A DNA stretch of 64,000 nt from contig CAMWXD010000001.1 in NCBI GenBank assembly GCA_947178105.1, forward strand, positions 1 to 64,000. Reading direction: 5' to 3'. Below the pieces are notes generated by a model, which was not told the origin of the DNA, searched no databases, and was given only the letters and a program-made list of their open reading frames with translations. This document shows positions 33,981-43,258 of the stretch, piece after piece; the stretch's first letter is position 1; each line of letters starts with the position of its first letter. The position numbers were made by a program, and so were the translations under genes. The DNA comes from an uncultured Eubacterium sp. (GTDB lineage Bacteria > Bacillota > Clostridia > Lachnospirales > Lachnospiraceae).

Positions 33981-34664
33981 TTATTTCATCCACCGATACC
34001 CCATCCCCCAGACAGTTTCGATATATTCCGTCTGTGTACATGCAGACAGTTTTTTTCGGATCCTGCGGATCAGCTCTGTGATGCTGCGGCTGTCGCCTTC
34101 CGCATCATAACCGCACACACGCTCATAGATCCGTTCCTTATCAAAAACCTGCCCCGGACGCATAGACAAAAACGCAATGATCTCATATTCTGTTTTTGTC
34201 AGTTCCAGCTCCATGCCGTTCACCTGTACTTTTTTCGCCGCATAGTCAATGATCATGTCCTTGCTGAACCGATACGACGTATCATTGCGGTGACGCTCCT
34301 CACGCCTTAAATGCGCCAAAATACGCGCTTCCAGTTCTTTCAGGCTAAACGGCTTTGCAACATAATCATCTCCGCCGCTCATAAGCCCGCTCACCCGGTC
34401 TTCTTCCTCCACCCTGGCTGTCAGAAAAAGAATCGGGCCGGACATCCTGCCGCGGATTGTGCGGCAAAACTCCATGCCGTCCATCCCTGGCATATTGATA
34501 TCCAGCAGCATCAGATCCGGAGACTGTTTCATTTTTCCCATAGCTTCCAGCGCTTCCATGGCACTGAATGCCGGCAGCACTTCAAACCCCTTCATCGTAA
34601 GATACCGGCACAGCATCTTTACCAGCGCCTTATCGTCATCGACGAGCAGTATTTTATATTTCAT
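33981..34664 (-). CDS. OmpR/PhoB-family response regulator
   Basis: 227 residues from the ATG after GAGGAAGG; an ATG seven codons earlier is also open. The receiver domain has ILLVDDDKALV, the phospho-acceptor aspartate in LMLLDINMPGMDG and the conserved Lys in DDYVAKPFSLKEL. A winged-helix DNA-binding domain follows (LTKTEYEIIAFL, YERVCGYDAEGDSRSITELI). It likely controls the downstream ABC genes. It lies 23 bases after the broken AAA-ATPase gene. Confidence 0.93.
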   Translation of the reverse strand: MKYKILLVDDDKALVKMLCRYLTMKGFEVLPAFSAMEALEAMGKMKQSPDLMLLDINMPGMDGMEFCRTIRGRMSGPILFLTARVEEEDRVSGLMSGGDDYVAKPFSLKELEARILAHLRREERHRNDTSYRFSKDMIIDYAAKKVQVNGMELELTKTEYEIIAFLSMRPGQVFDKERIYERVCGYDAEGDSRSITELIRRIRKKLSACTQTEYIETVWGMGYRWMK

Positions 34665-34687
34665 TTTGCCTTCCTCTATCATCAAAT

Positions 34688-36216
34688 TTATACAATGGCT
34701 TCTATCAGCAGTTTTTCTCCAACCTGCACATGCCTGATGCCTGACGCTTTCTTTTTATTAAAATTAAAACTCAGCAAATACCCTTTTTTCAGATGATAAT
34801 GCTCTAAATATTGTGCAAGCTGCTGTTCTCCCTTTTTGTGATAAGCGCTTCCTCTCCAGATTTTCAGTTCAATCACAAACTGTTCTCCATTGTAATCGAC
34901 AACCACATCTGTCCTTTCCATATTTCTCGTTCTGGATTCTATATAATATCTTCATAAAAAGCCTCATCCCGATCGCCATACAGATCCTCAAAATGCTGCA
35001 CAAACCGTTCCAGCACACGTTCCATGTTTAAATGTCCATTTTGAATAAACAGCTTATTTTTATCAAGCAGCGCCGCTTTATAAATACCTGTACTCTGTAC
35101 TTCCCCGGCAGCAAGATATCTGTTATAAAGACGCGTCTCAAAAATTCTGTTTGCAATAACTGCATACCCTTCCTGCACTTTTACAAACCCAAACATCACA
35201 GCCATGCCAACAGCTTCATCATCTGGATTATAGGCTATATTTTTCCCGGTAAACAACAATGTGCGCAGCATCTTATCCAAATCCCTGTATTCTTCCAATT
35301 TCCCCGTCATAGAATCAAACAAAGGGCTTTTTTCTGCTAGAATCATCCGTACTGCTTCCTGAAATCCCGCTGGCGTCCACGCCTCCTTTTTTGAAGTAAT
35401 GCCTTCCATCCTGCTGACTTTTTCATCCATCAGCAAACACAGCCTGGATACAAGAAATGGATAGCCAGATGTGTAATCATACAAATATCCTGCCATCTTC
35501 AATCGATCCATCCCAGTAGCATAATCTTTCTCATAGGATAAAAGCATCTGCGCAATCCCATCGATTGTAAAGCTCAGATCCACATCAAAATCAGCCGCAA
35601 TATTCCAGGGGCTATTTACTCTATGTTCTTCATTCGGACGGATTTTTCTTTTCATATTCCTCACATCATATACTCCAGCTAGTATCACAGACTGAAATGC
35701 TTCTCTATGTTTCAGTTCCCTGTCCAAATAACCGCTGCGAAGCTGCGCTAGAAAATCCAGAAACACTTGATTATTCGTAGCACTGTCCGCCTCGTCAATG
35801 ATAAGCACAACCGGCTTTTGGCTTTCCGCACAAAATCCCATCAGCCTTCGAAACAAAATACGCAGATCCAGATGAATGTCCTTTTCCAAATCATCCAGCT
35901 TCTTCAAATATGTGTCCGCAACGGCATGTTTTGCTTCCTCATAAAACTCTGCTGCAAATGCCCGGCAAAAGCTGTTTTCCTCTTCAAAACAGGATTCACT
36001 GAATTTCTGAAAATCCAGGCTGACGACAATGCATTCCTGCTCCAGAAGCCTTGCCAATGCTGCAAGAAGCGTAGTTTTCCCGTACTGCCGGGCACGATTG
36101 ACTGTAAAATAAGCTCCTTCCAAAACCAGCCTGCGTATATCATCCAACTGTTTTGACATATCTACCATATAATGTTTTTTCGGAATACATGGCCCAGTTG
36201 TATTAAATTTTTTCAT
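34688..36216 (-). pseudogene. AAA-ATPase with PD-(D/E)XK nuclease tail, split by a small deletion
   Basis: The first part (ATG directly after the kinase stop, with AAAGGAGG) encodes 425 residues of an AAA_34/35-type ATPase: GAYFTVNRARQYGKTTLLAA (Walker A variant), VVLIIDEADSATNNQVF (Walker B), ending ...YGDRDEAFYEDII. The next frame resumes with YYIESRTRNMERTDVVVDYN and the nuclease segment FVIELKIWRG. Family members I know have about 20 more residues (GRR.F...LRP..NGTG) between these parts, so an internal deletion with a frameshift near 34930-34945 explains the split. These proteins are abundant, mobile-like clostridial genes; the role is unclear. Confidence 0.75.
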
Positions 36217-36217
36217 A

Positions 36218-37219
36218 TCAGAAATCCTCCTTTCCTGCACCTATCCTCAAAAAACCATCCCGCAGCTCCAACAAAATCCGAAACGTCTCCCCATCCATCT
36301 CAGCCCGCACGCTCCCGCCCATCTTTTCCGCCAGCTCCCTGACAATAAACAGCCCAAGCCCGGAAGAACCTTTCCTCCGGGCAGAATCTGCTTTATAAAA
36401 CCGATCAAATACCTGTTCCATATCCGGCATTCCCATCTTTGGCGCAGATACCTTGTTTTCAAAGATCAGGCAGCTTTTTTCCTGACGAATCACAAGCTCT
36501 CCTGCGCCATGCACCAGCGCATTGCAGATCAGGTTGTGAAAAATGCGCCGCAGGCACTCTTCGTCCGCCAGTACCCGTACGCCTTCAAAGGCAAAATCCA
36601 CCTGCGGCGCCATGCCTTTTTCTTCCATCGCCTGATACATACCAGCCAGGCAGTCGCTTAATACCGGTAGCACCTGTATCTCACAGACATTTGGTTCAAA
36701 ATCCTGGCTGGCCAGCTTGGTATACAAAAACAGCTCTTCGAGCAGTCCTCCAAGCTCTTTCATCCGGTCAAGCGCCGTCTGTAAATACCGCTGCTGTTTC
36801 TGTGCCTGTACAGAAACAGGCTGCCTGCGTACCCCCTCCGGCTTCTGTCTGCATTCCAGCTCAGCGCTTGCCGCTTTCTCCTGTCCGCACTCCTGTGCAA
36901 GCTGCACATATCCCACTGCCCCGGTCAGCGGCGTGCGGATGTCATGCGCAAGGCTGGTGATATTTTGCTTTAGCTGGTTTTGTGCCTTTTCGTACTTAAG
37001 CTGCTGGCATCGCTGCTGTTTGAACAGGCTGTTCAATATTTTGCAAAGTGCCAGCAGGTGCGGCTGGCGGCTCTGGATACACAGCTCGATATGGCTGCCG
37101 CGGCCAATTTCCTCCAACTGCCTGTAAATCGTATGAAGCTCCCGGCACAAAAAGATATGGTATAAAAACTGGATCATTATAATAATACCAAATATTAGTA
37201 CAAAAACGCCTGACAGCAT
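36218..37219 (-). CDS. Sensor histidine kinase with short N-terminal anchor
   Basis: 333 residues from the ATG after CGGGAGGAG; open frame upstream overlaps the permease region and is not coding. One or two membrane segments near the N-terminus (MLSGVFVLIFGIIIMIQFLY) and no external sensor domain. HisKA box NITSLAHDIRTPLTGAVGYV, an unusual Gln/Arg-rich insertion of about 30 residues after it, then HATPase_c with NLICNALVHGAG and SGLGLFIVRELAEKMGG. It belongs to the intramembrane-sensing kinases associated with peptide-resistance ABC transporters. Confidence 0.9.
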   Translation of the reverse strand: MLSGVFVLIFGIIIMIQFLYHIFLCRELHTIYRQLEEIGRGSHIELCIQSRQPHLLALCKILNSLFKQQRCQQLKYEKAQNQLKQNITSLAHDIRTPLTGAVGYVQLAQECGQEKAASAELECRQKPEGVRRQPVSVQAQKQQRYLQTALDRMKELGGLLEELFLYTKLASQDFEPNVCEIQVLPVLSDCLAGMYQAMEEKGMAPQVDFAFEGVRVLADEECLRRIFHNLICNALVHGAGELVIRQEKSCLIFENKVSAPKMGMPDMEQVFDRFYKADSARRKGSSGLGLFIVRELAEKMGGSVRAEMDGETFRILLELRDGFLRIGAGKEDF

Positions 37220-37293
37220 AAACTCCTCCCGGAAAACTCTTATTTTACAGCCTGTTCCAGCTCTCCCTGCAATTTTTTCTTTGCACAGCCTGC

Positions 37294-38097
37294 CTAAATA
37301 TCCTGCTTTTTTAAAACAACTGCCGCCGTCATTGTATATACGGCAAAGAAAACGGCACCGACTGCGTACACATAAAGATCCCCGCCGGAAGTATAATGAT
37401 CCGGCGCCGTACTGAGCGTCATATAAATCGAATATTCCAGCCATTCGCCCATATGCAGTTGGCGCAAAACCGTGTATACCGGCATGACAGCCGTACCTGT
37501 TCCCAAAAGCACTGCGGCGATTGCACCGGCAGCCACACTCCTTGTGCAGACACAAATAAGGAGCATCAGCGCCGCAAATGCTGTAGTGATCAGCCAGCAC
37601 CAACTGATATAATAAACCACATCCAAAATCCCCGTTTCAGGCACCATCTTCCCAAGCAGCCGGTTCAGGATCAATACAAACACATAAAGTCCGGCAAGAT
37701 AGCACAGATTGACAATCCCTGCTGCCAGGACTTTGCTGACAGCATAAGAAAAACGGTTCTGATGCAGCGCCATAATATTTTTCATAAATCCGCTCTGATA
37801 ATCCATGCAGACAAACAGCATCAGCCAGATCCCAAAAATCATGCTGTATGTCCCGCCGTTTAACCCCGTCCTGCGGAACATACTGACCGTATCCATGCCA
37901 TCCAGCATTCCTTCGCTGTTTCCCGGCACGCTCGCTGACACAAATCCAATTTTATCCGCCAACTGCTGTCCCTGCGGCGTCAGCAGCCAGACCATAAAAA
38001 CAATCGCCGACATTTGAAGAAGCAGAAGCCCAAAACAAACATACGCCGATTTACTTCTTTTGATCCGATACAGATCCATCCGCAATAGCTGAAACAT
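37294..38097 (-). CDS. ABC-2 permease of a peptide-resistance-type exporter
   Basis: 267 residues from the ATG after AAGGAGGAG; the start lies within the end of the ATPase gene (47-base overlap). N-terminal MFQLLRMDLYRIKRSKSAYV is typical of lantibiotic-immunity (LanEG/BcrB-like) permeases, and six hydrophobic segments follow. It is bracketed by its ATPase and a histidine kinase, as in BcrABC or lantibiotic self-protection modules. Confidence 0.85.
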   Translation of the reverse strand: MFQLLRMDLYRIKRSKSAYVCFGLLLLQMSAIVFMVWLLTPQGQQLADKIGFVSASVPGNSEGMLDGMDTVSMFRRTGLNGGTYSMIFGIWLMLFVCMDYQSGFMKNIMALHQNRFSYAVSKVLAAGIVNLCYLAGLYVFVLILNRLLGKMVPETGILDVVYYISWCWLITTAFAALMLLICVCTRSVAAGAIAAVLLGTGTAVMPVYTVLRQLHMGEWLEYSIYMTLSTAPDHYTSGGDLYVYAVGAVFFAVYTMTAAVVLKKQDI

Positions 38098-39019
38098 GAT
38101 CTTCTCCTCCTTCCATGCGCTCCAAAAAAAATTCTTCCAGATCCATATGGTGAAATCCCGATGCATATACCGCGATCCGGTGCTCCACCAGTACCTGGAT
38201 CAATGCAGCGCCTTCTGTAAGCCCGTAAATCCGAAGCGTCCGATTGTCCGATACTTCCGCCTGCACAGACGGAAACGCTTCTTCCAAAAGCGGCAGCGCG
38301 CGCTGTATGTCCTCCGCCTCGATCTGAAAATAATCCCGGCACCGCGCCTCCAGCTCTTCTTTGGAAAGCTGCTCCAACAATTCCCCATTTTTAATAATCC
38401 CATAATTTGTAGAAATCTTGCTCAGCTCGCCTAAAATATGGGAGCTCAGCAGGATCGTCTTTCCCTCCTCATGCAGATTGACAATCAACTGGCGCAGCTC
38501 ACGGATCCCTTCCGGGTCCAGTCCGTTGAGCGGTTCGTCCAGGATCAGAAGATCTGGATTTCCAAGCAGCGCCAACGCTACGCCGAGCCGCTGCTTCATG
38601 CCCATAGAAAAATGCTTTACCTGTTTTTTCCCTGTATTTTGCACCCCTGTCAGCTCCAGCACAGCATCCACGCTTTTTTCATCCGTAATGCCCATGCATT
38701 TTGCCTTCATCACAACATTCTGCCTTGCTGTCATATTCGGATACAGCCCTGGCGCTTCAATCAGGATCCCCAGCCTTCTGCGTACAACCGGATCGCTGAC
38801 TGGCTTGCCAAATAGGCGTATTTCGCCCTCTGTCGGCGCGGCAATCCCGCTGATCATTTTTAATGTCGTAGATTTCCCGGCGCCGTTTTTACCAATAAAT
38901 CCATAGATCTCCCCTTCCCGCACTTTTAAATGCAACTGCCTGACTGCTGCCTTATCTCCATACCGCTTGGTCAGGCAGATCGTCTCCACAGCATATTCCG
39001 TCTTTCTTTCCTGCTTCAC
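38051..39019 (-). CDS. ABC transporter ATPase (BcrA/LanF-like)
   Basis: 322 residues starting with GTG, 6 bases after GGGAGGAG. It has Walker A GFIGKNGAGKSTTLK, signature HFSMGMKQRLGVALALL, Walker B LLILDEPLNGLDPEG and the switch histidine in LLSSHILGELSK. A C-terminal about 85-residue accessory domain follows, as in BcrA. It probably exports or expels a membrane-active peptide together with the next gene. A 156-base gap separates it from the response regulator. Confidence 0.92.
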   Translation of the reverse strand: MKQERKTEYAVETICLTKRYGDKAAVRQLHLKVREGEIYGFIGKNGAGKSTTLKMISGIAAPTEGEIRLFGKPVSDPVVRRRLGILIEAPGLYPNMTARQNVVMKAKCMGITDEKSVDAVLELTGVQNTGKKQVKHFSMGMKQRLGVALALLGNPDLLILDEPLNGLDPEGIRELRQLIVNLHEEGKTILLSSHILGELSKISTNYGIIKNGELLEQLSKEELEARCRDYFQIEAEDIQRALPLLEEAFPSVQAEVSDNRTLRIYGLTEGAALIQVLVEHRIAVYASGFHHMDLEEFFLERMEGGEDHVSAIADGSVSDQKK

Positions 39020-39175
39020 TGTTTTCTCCTCCCTTGCTTCCTGTGCCGGCCTGCACTACAGTTCCTTTCCTCTGTCTGCAAAAAACAGTATAAACAGCGA
39101 AGTTTCAAAAAGCACTCAGAAATGGTTAAGAAAGTTTAAAGTTTTCGGGGACACAAATCTGTATCGCAACCTGCA

Positions 39176-39871
39176 TCAGGAAAGCTTGAATCCGATCCCC
39201 CACACTGTCTGGATATACGTATCCGTCCCGCTTTTCTTTAATTTCGAACGAATGTTGCTGATATGCACATGCAGCGTCTTATCCTCTGCCAAGTATTCCT
39301 CGCCCCAGGCATACTCATAGATCATCTGTTTGGTAAACACCCTCTGCGGATTGCGGATCAGCAGCTCCAGAATCAAAAATTCATGTTTTGTGAATTCCAC
39401 TGGCTCTCCCTCCGCTGTCATTTCCTGTGTGTCTGGATTCAGCGTCCATGCGCGGTAAGTATACCTGTTTTGCAATGGCTGCGCATTTTCTGCCGATGCA
39501 GGCTCCGCACGCTGTTTCCTGCGGCGTAGCTGCACCTGGACGCGCACCAGAAGCTCCGGCAAATCAAACGGCTTGCACAGGTAATCGTCCGCTCCGGCAG
39601 ACAATACCTCCACCTTGCTGTCCAGCCCGCTTTTTGCCGACAGCACGATCACCGGGCACTTCTGCGCAAAATGCGGCACCAGCGCTTCTCCCGCAATGCC
39701 AGGCAGCATCAGGTCTAACAGGACAAGATCATATTCCTCCATCGAAAAAACAAGCTTCGCCTCACTGCCGGAAAAAGCCTGTGTGCATTGGTACCCATGG
39801 TTTTGCAGATACTCCCGCAGCATCTCGTTATTTTTTGCATCATCCTCCACGATCAAAATTCTGTGCATCAT
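39176..39871 (-). CDS. OmpR/PhoB-family response regulator
   Basis: 231 residues from the first of two adjacent ATG codons, with GGAGG upstream. The receiver domain has ILIVEDDAKNN, LVLLDLMLPGIAGE (phospho-Asp) and DDYLCKPFDLPEL; an Ala/Arg-rich linker follows, then a winged-helix domain (FTKHEFLILELLIRNPQRVF, HVHISNIRSKL). It heads the regulator-ATPase-permease-kinase set and is the expected partner of the kinase at 36.2-37.2 kb. Confidence 0.93.
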   Translation of the reverse strand: MMHRILIVEDDAKNNEMLREYLQNHGYQCTQAFSGSEAKLVFSMEEYDLVLLDLMLPGIAGEALVPHFAQKCPVIVLSAKSGLDSKVEVLSAGADDYLCKPFDLPELLVRVQVQLRRRKQRAEPASAENAQPLQNRYTYRAWTLNPDTQEMTAEGEPVEFTKHEFLILELLIRNPQRVFTKQMIYEYAWGEEYLAEDKTLHVHISNIRSKLKKSGTDTYIQTVWGIGFKLS

Positions 39872-39926
39872 GATATCCTCCGCATTTTCCCTGCCTGCAT
39901 CTATTGTCACTGTCTATTTTATGTTT

Positions 39927-40060
39927 GGGTTAGAGCTGAAATGGAACCGTTCTGCAAAAGGCGCCATCCGCCAGATCAAAGAAAAAAACTACGCCGGCGC
40001 ATTATCAGGATACACCAAAAACCTGCTGCTGGTAGGGTTTTACCTATTTCACGCTGACCT
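39927..40060 (+). pseudogene. Relic of a PD-(D/E)XK nuclease tail (PDDEXK_9-like)
   Basis: On the plus strand a short frame reads LELKWNRSAKGAIRQIKEKN, then YAGALSGYTKNLLLVGF. This is the E-L-K...A..QIK.K.Y..AL..Y.....LVGI signature of the C-terminal nuclease domain attached to AAA-ATPase-like proteins. No start, upstream domain or ribosome site remains, so it is a decayed fragment between the operon ending at 40044 and the response regulator. It is the only plus-strand coding trace in this area. Confidence 0.55.
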
Positions 40061-42146
40061 TCATAGAAACCGTCTTTTCAACCCCGTTTTTTAACATTAC
40101 CTTTGCCTGGATCACTGCAGTTCCTGCCTTTTTCGCTGTAATTTTCCCATTCGCAGAGACTTTTGCCACTGACTTTTTGGATGACGTATAGGCAATGCTT
40201 TTTACATTTTCCAGATCCAGGCTGCTGCTGAAACGCATTTTGATCTGTTTCCCTTTTTTTACAGCAGCCGTCTTCTGCTGCGGCTTTACGGTATTGTATA
40301 TGCCCTGGGCGGCTTCTTCCGACTGCGCTGCATTCAACAGCCGGTACGTGTGCTGTTCCGGCAGCGATACGCGGATGCTTCCATCCTCGCTGATCGTATA
40401 CGTTTTATCATCTACCATCCTGTACGCGCCTGTATCATCCAGGCTGTAAACCGACAGGCTGTTCCCAGCCGTTAAGTCCATCCTGTCTATTTTCAGGCTG
40501 TATTTCCAGTTTCCGTCCGCATCCTTTATATCCGCCGTAAGCAGCTCCGACTCCTGCCCTGTATCCGCGGTTATGCGCGGCAGCTTATGCGTCCTGTCGT
40601 TTTTGCAGGCAAACGTGACCGTAGAGGTTCCGTTTTCTCTCCATTGGCAGACGGCTTCATACACATGCCCTGTCGCCGGGATTTCCTCTTCCTTCGTCCT
40701 GCCGCAGGTACGGCATGTGTAAAGGACTTTGCCCGAAACCGTACAGGTGGCATCTGTCCGCTGCGATTCGCTCCACGAATGCACATGCACATCTGCTTCC
40801 TTTAACCTGCCTCCCATTTCCAGTGTCAGGTCTTCCATGGAGTAAATGTCCTTCATATACGCTCGGTACTCGTAAGAAACGGTTTTCTCCGCCTGCTGCG
40901 GAGTCGTTATAGTAATCGAATATCCATGTTCCGCATCTCCAAAAGATGCCCCTGCCAAAAACAATGCATCCTCCGCACCGATTGCACCCTGGTCACAATT
41001 CGTCACATCTACCAGATAATTTCCAAAGTCACCCATATGTACAATGTTCCACATATGAAGCCCTGCCGTCGTACCGCCGGTCATCGTACCTGTCACAATC
41101 AGGCTGCGCACCTGCGGATCCAAAAAATCCGTCTGATCGCAAAGGTACTGGAATGCTTTCGCATATCCTTCGCACACCACATTGGTTGTATCATCCCCGT
41201 CAAATACATAGACCAACTGCCATGGGTTTTGGTCTCCCGGAGACCTGGATGCTGCCGCTTCCTTATTATAAGAGACCAGCTCGCAGATTTTTTTCCGGTA
41301 ATACACCAGCTTTTTGTAATCAGACAGCCCGTCGGCTTCCCGGACAATCTGTTTTGCATGTTCCACAGCCGTCCGTGCCGCAGCCGTTTTGCGGGCATCA
41401 GTCTGATATCCGCTGCCATACGCATGGTCAACAGCAAAGCTAAATGTCAGCACTGCCTGATCCAAAGACAAGAGCGTCTGCGTCCCGCTGTTTTTGATCT
41501 GTGCTCCAGACATTACCATCCGAAAGCTTCCCTGCTCCGCCTTGTCATACCAGTAAAGCTCATACGGGCAGTCCACCAGCAGCGAATTAAACAGGTTATA
41601 GAGCTGTGCATCCGATATAATCTGCCTGCCCCGAAACTGATCCAGGATCTCCACCTGCTTTTCCTTGGAAACCTGGTTTCCCGTATCTGGATCCCGAAAA
41701 GAAGCTCCTATTTCTTCTTCTGTATATTGCAGCTTGTCCAAAAGCTCCCGCACCGGCAGCATAAACTGTGCAGTCGTCCGCTCTCCGTCCGCCACCTTCA
41801 TAATCCCAGCCTTTAAAAAGTCATAAATCTTCTTTCCATTCCCCGCCAGCCTGCTTCCTGCATGGCTGCCGTTCAGGTGCGCCATGCGTTTTTCTGTACC
41901 AAACTGCCTGTCTATAGATCCGGCAGCCAGCGTATCCGAATCCGGCAATATCCCGTCCTCCGTAAGGAATACCTGCGTTTTTGGCAGCTCCTGTACCGTT
42001 CCAGGCGCATCCGCAGTCATCCGCCCTGTGAGCATGACGCTGCCTGAGCCAGCATAAACCTGTCCTGCCATGCTGATGCTGCATATACACATGCCCAAAA
42101 TGACTGCCCCTGCAAAGCCCCGCTTTTTCCTGTTTTCTTTTTTCAT
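40044..42146 (-). CDS. Secreted transglutaminase-like protein with C-terminal Ig-like (BIG2) domain
   Basis: 700 residues from the ATG after AGGATTGG. A signal peptide covers about 1-32 (KKRGFAGAVILGMCICSISM, then AGQVYA). The transglutaminase-like core shows Cys325 in VVCEGYAKAFQYL, His364 in LHMWNIV and Asp380 in YLVDVTN, the complete Cys-His-Asp triad. After it comes an H-x-W...A-T-C...Y-T-C-R-T-C-G...A-T-G-H motif (about 480-520), common in clostridial surface proteins, and a BIG2 domain in the last about 75 residues. It is the last gene of the tubulin/GTPase operon and probably acts on or outside the wall as a protease or crosslinker. Confidence 0.85.
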   Translation of the reverse strand: MKKENRKKRGFAGAVILGMCICSISMAGQVYAGSGSVMLTGRMTADAPGTVQELPKTQVFLTEDGILPDSDTLAAGSIDRQFGTEKRMAHLNGSHAGSRLAGNGKKIYDFLKAGIMKVADGERTTAQFMLPVRELLDKLQYTEEEIGASFRDPDTGNQVSKEKQVEILDQFRGRQIISDAQLYNLFNSLLVDCPYELYWYDKAEQGSFRMVMSGAQIKNSGTQTLLSLDQAVLTFSFAVDHAYGSGYQTDARKTAAARTAVEHAKQIVREADGLSDYKKLVYYRKKICELVSYNKEAAASRSPGDQNPWQLVYVFDGDDTTNVVCEGYAKAFQYLCDQTDFLDPQVRSLIVTGTMTGGTTAGLHMWNIVHMGDFGNYLVDVTNCDQGAIGAEDALFLAGASFGDAEHGYSITITTPQQAEKTVSYEYRAYMKDIYSMEDLTLEMGGRLKEADVHVHSWSESQRTDATCTVSGKVLYTCRTCGRTKEEEIPATGHVYEAVCQWRENGTSTVTFACKNDRTHKLPRITADTGQESELLTADIKDADGNWKYSLKIDRMDLTAGNSLSVYSLDDTGAYRMVDDKTYTISEDGSIRVSLPEQHTYRLLNAAQSEEAAQGIYNTVKPQQKTAAVKKGKQIKMRFSSSLDLENVKSIAYTSSKKSVAKVSANGKITAKKAGTAVIQAKVMLKNGVEKTVSMKVSVK

Positions 42147-42193
42147 CCTTTTGCCAATCCTTTCCGCCCGCATTTCAGTACGCCAGCCGCATA

Positions 42194-43201
42194 TCATTCT
42201 GCGTCCGCTGCCTGAAAATAAGCCTCGATACCGTCTGCGATCCCCTGCACCATTTTCGCCTGAAACTTCGCCTTCTTCATCTTACCGGACTGCCCGCTGG
42301 CAGAAAAATCCCCAAGCTTTAACGTGACCGCTGGCATTTTGCTCTGGTTCATACTTGTACCGTCGCCGCTTTCCAATACGCCGCCATTTTCCATCCCAGT
42401 CTGTTTCGTATAATATTTCAAAATTTTTTTCCCAAGCTTTTTGCTGTCCGCATACCATTGCACAGCCGGGTCTGCACTGTCCGCCGCAACACAGTAAACT
42501 GCCGCACGGCTGTCCGCCGCCGGTTCACTGCCGCCGTCCGCCGCGCCGTCTGCATCGTTTTCCAGGGCAATCTGCAGCCTGGCATCCGCCTGGATCTGGT
42601 TTGCCAGCAGGGTTCGCTTTGCTTCCTTGTTTTCCTGTTCGCCTGCCCTGGCAGTCAGCACTGCGGCATAGCCGCGCTCCTCTAGGCGCTGTTCCAGATC
42701 CGCAGCCAGCTTAAGGCAAAGCGCGTCTGCTTCCTGCGCTTCCTCTCCGTCCTGCCCGGAAAGCTTTACGTCCAATACAACGATTTGCAGAGGCGTCAGA
42801 TTTTGCCCGCCTTCGCTGGAACCGATGCAGTCGCTCCATACATAGCCAACGCTTTCCTGCCTGGTACGGACTTTCGTATACAGCCCGTCCTCTTCCAGCA
42901 CGGTAACCTCATCCCCATACGACAGCATTTCCACTCTGCCTGCTTTTCCTTTTGTAATCTTTTTCTCCTGGTACACCGGCAGATTTTTCACGAATACTGC
43001 ACGGATATCCTCGCTGGCCTGCTCTTTTTGCGCATCCTCGTTTGCCTTTTCCTGTTCCGCCTGCGCCAGCCTGCGTTCCGCTTCCTCCCACAGCGCTGCC
43101 CGTTCCTTTTCCTGTACTGCAAAATGCGCCACGCCAGCCAGCCCGGCTGCGGCAACAGCTATCAGCAGGCTATACAGCAGCCCGTTTACAAGCTTCTTCA
43201 T
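42194..43201 (-). CDS. Exported SH3-amidase_3-like protein lacking zinc ligands (pseudoenzyme)
   Basis: 335 residues from the ATG preceded by GGGGTGGG. An N-terminal membrane anchor (about 5-28) is followed by a coiled segment rich in A, E, Q (about 32-65), a bacterial SH3 domain (about 68-126, with YTKVRTRQESVGYVWSDC) and a region with the secondary-structure order of N-acetylmuramoyl-L-alanine amidase (about 139-335). The usual HGG after VVLD, the later S-I-H and the VE-x-GF glutamate are replaced by VKL, Q-I-A-L and LKLGDF. So the Zn-binding and catalytic residues appear lost. It may bind peptidoglycan without cutting it, serving as a wall anchor or regulator for the operon's machine. Confidence 0.7.
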   Translation of the reverse strand: MKKLVNGLLYSLLIAVAAAGLAGVAHFAVQEKERAALWEEAERRLAQAEQEKANEDAQKEQASEDIRAVFVKNLPVYQEKKITKGKAGRVEMLSYGDEVTVLEEDGLYTKVRTRQESVGYVWSDCIGSSEGGQNLTPLQIVVLDVKLSGQDGEEAQEADALCLKLAADLEQRLEERGYAAVLTARAGEQENKEAKRTLLANQIQADARLQIALENDADGAADGGSEPAADSRAAVYCVAADSADPAVQWYADSKKLGKKILKYYTKQTGMENGGVLESGDGTSMNQSKMPAVTLKLGDFSASGQSGKMKKAKFQAKMVQGIADGIEAYFQAADAE

Positions 43202-43258
43202 ACATCCCACCCCGTATTTGCAACAATCTTCTTCATTCCTTCCACTCCGCATTTGCTG

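Noticed and set aside
37220-37603. Long N-terminal extension of the second histidine kinase, rich in Cys and Gly
   Set aside because: It lies opposite in frame within the permease gene and intergenic region. The start after CGGGAGGAG gives a normal kinase.
40017-40041. Terminator after the transglutaminase gene (AAAACC...GGTTTT)
   Set aside because: Only a six-base stem with a 13-base loop, too weak to call.
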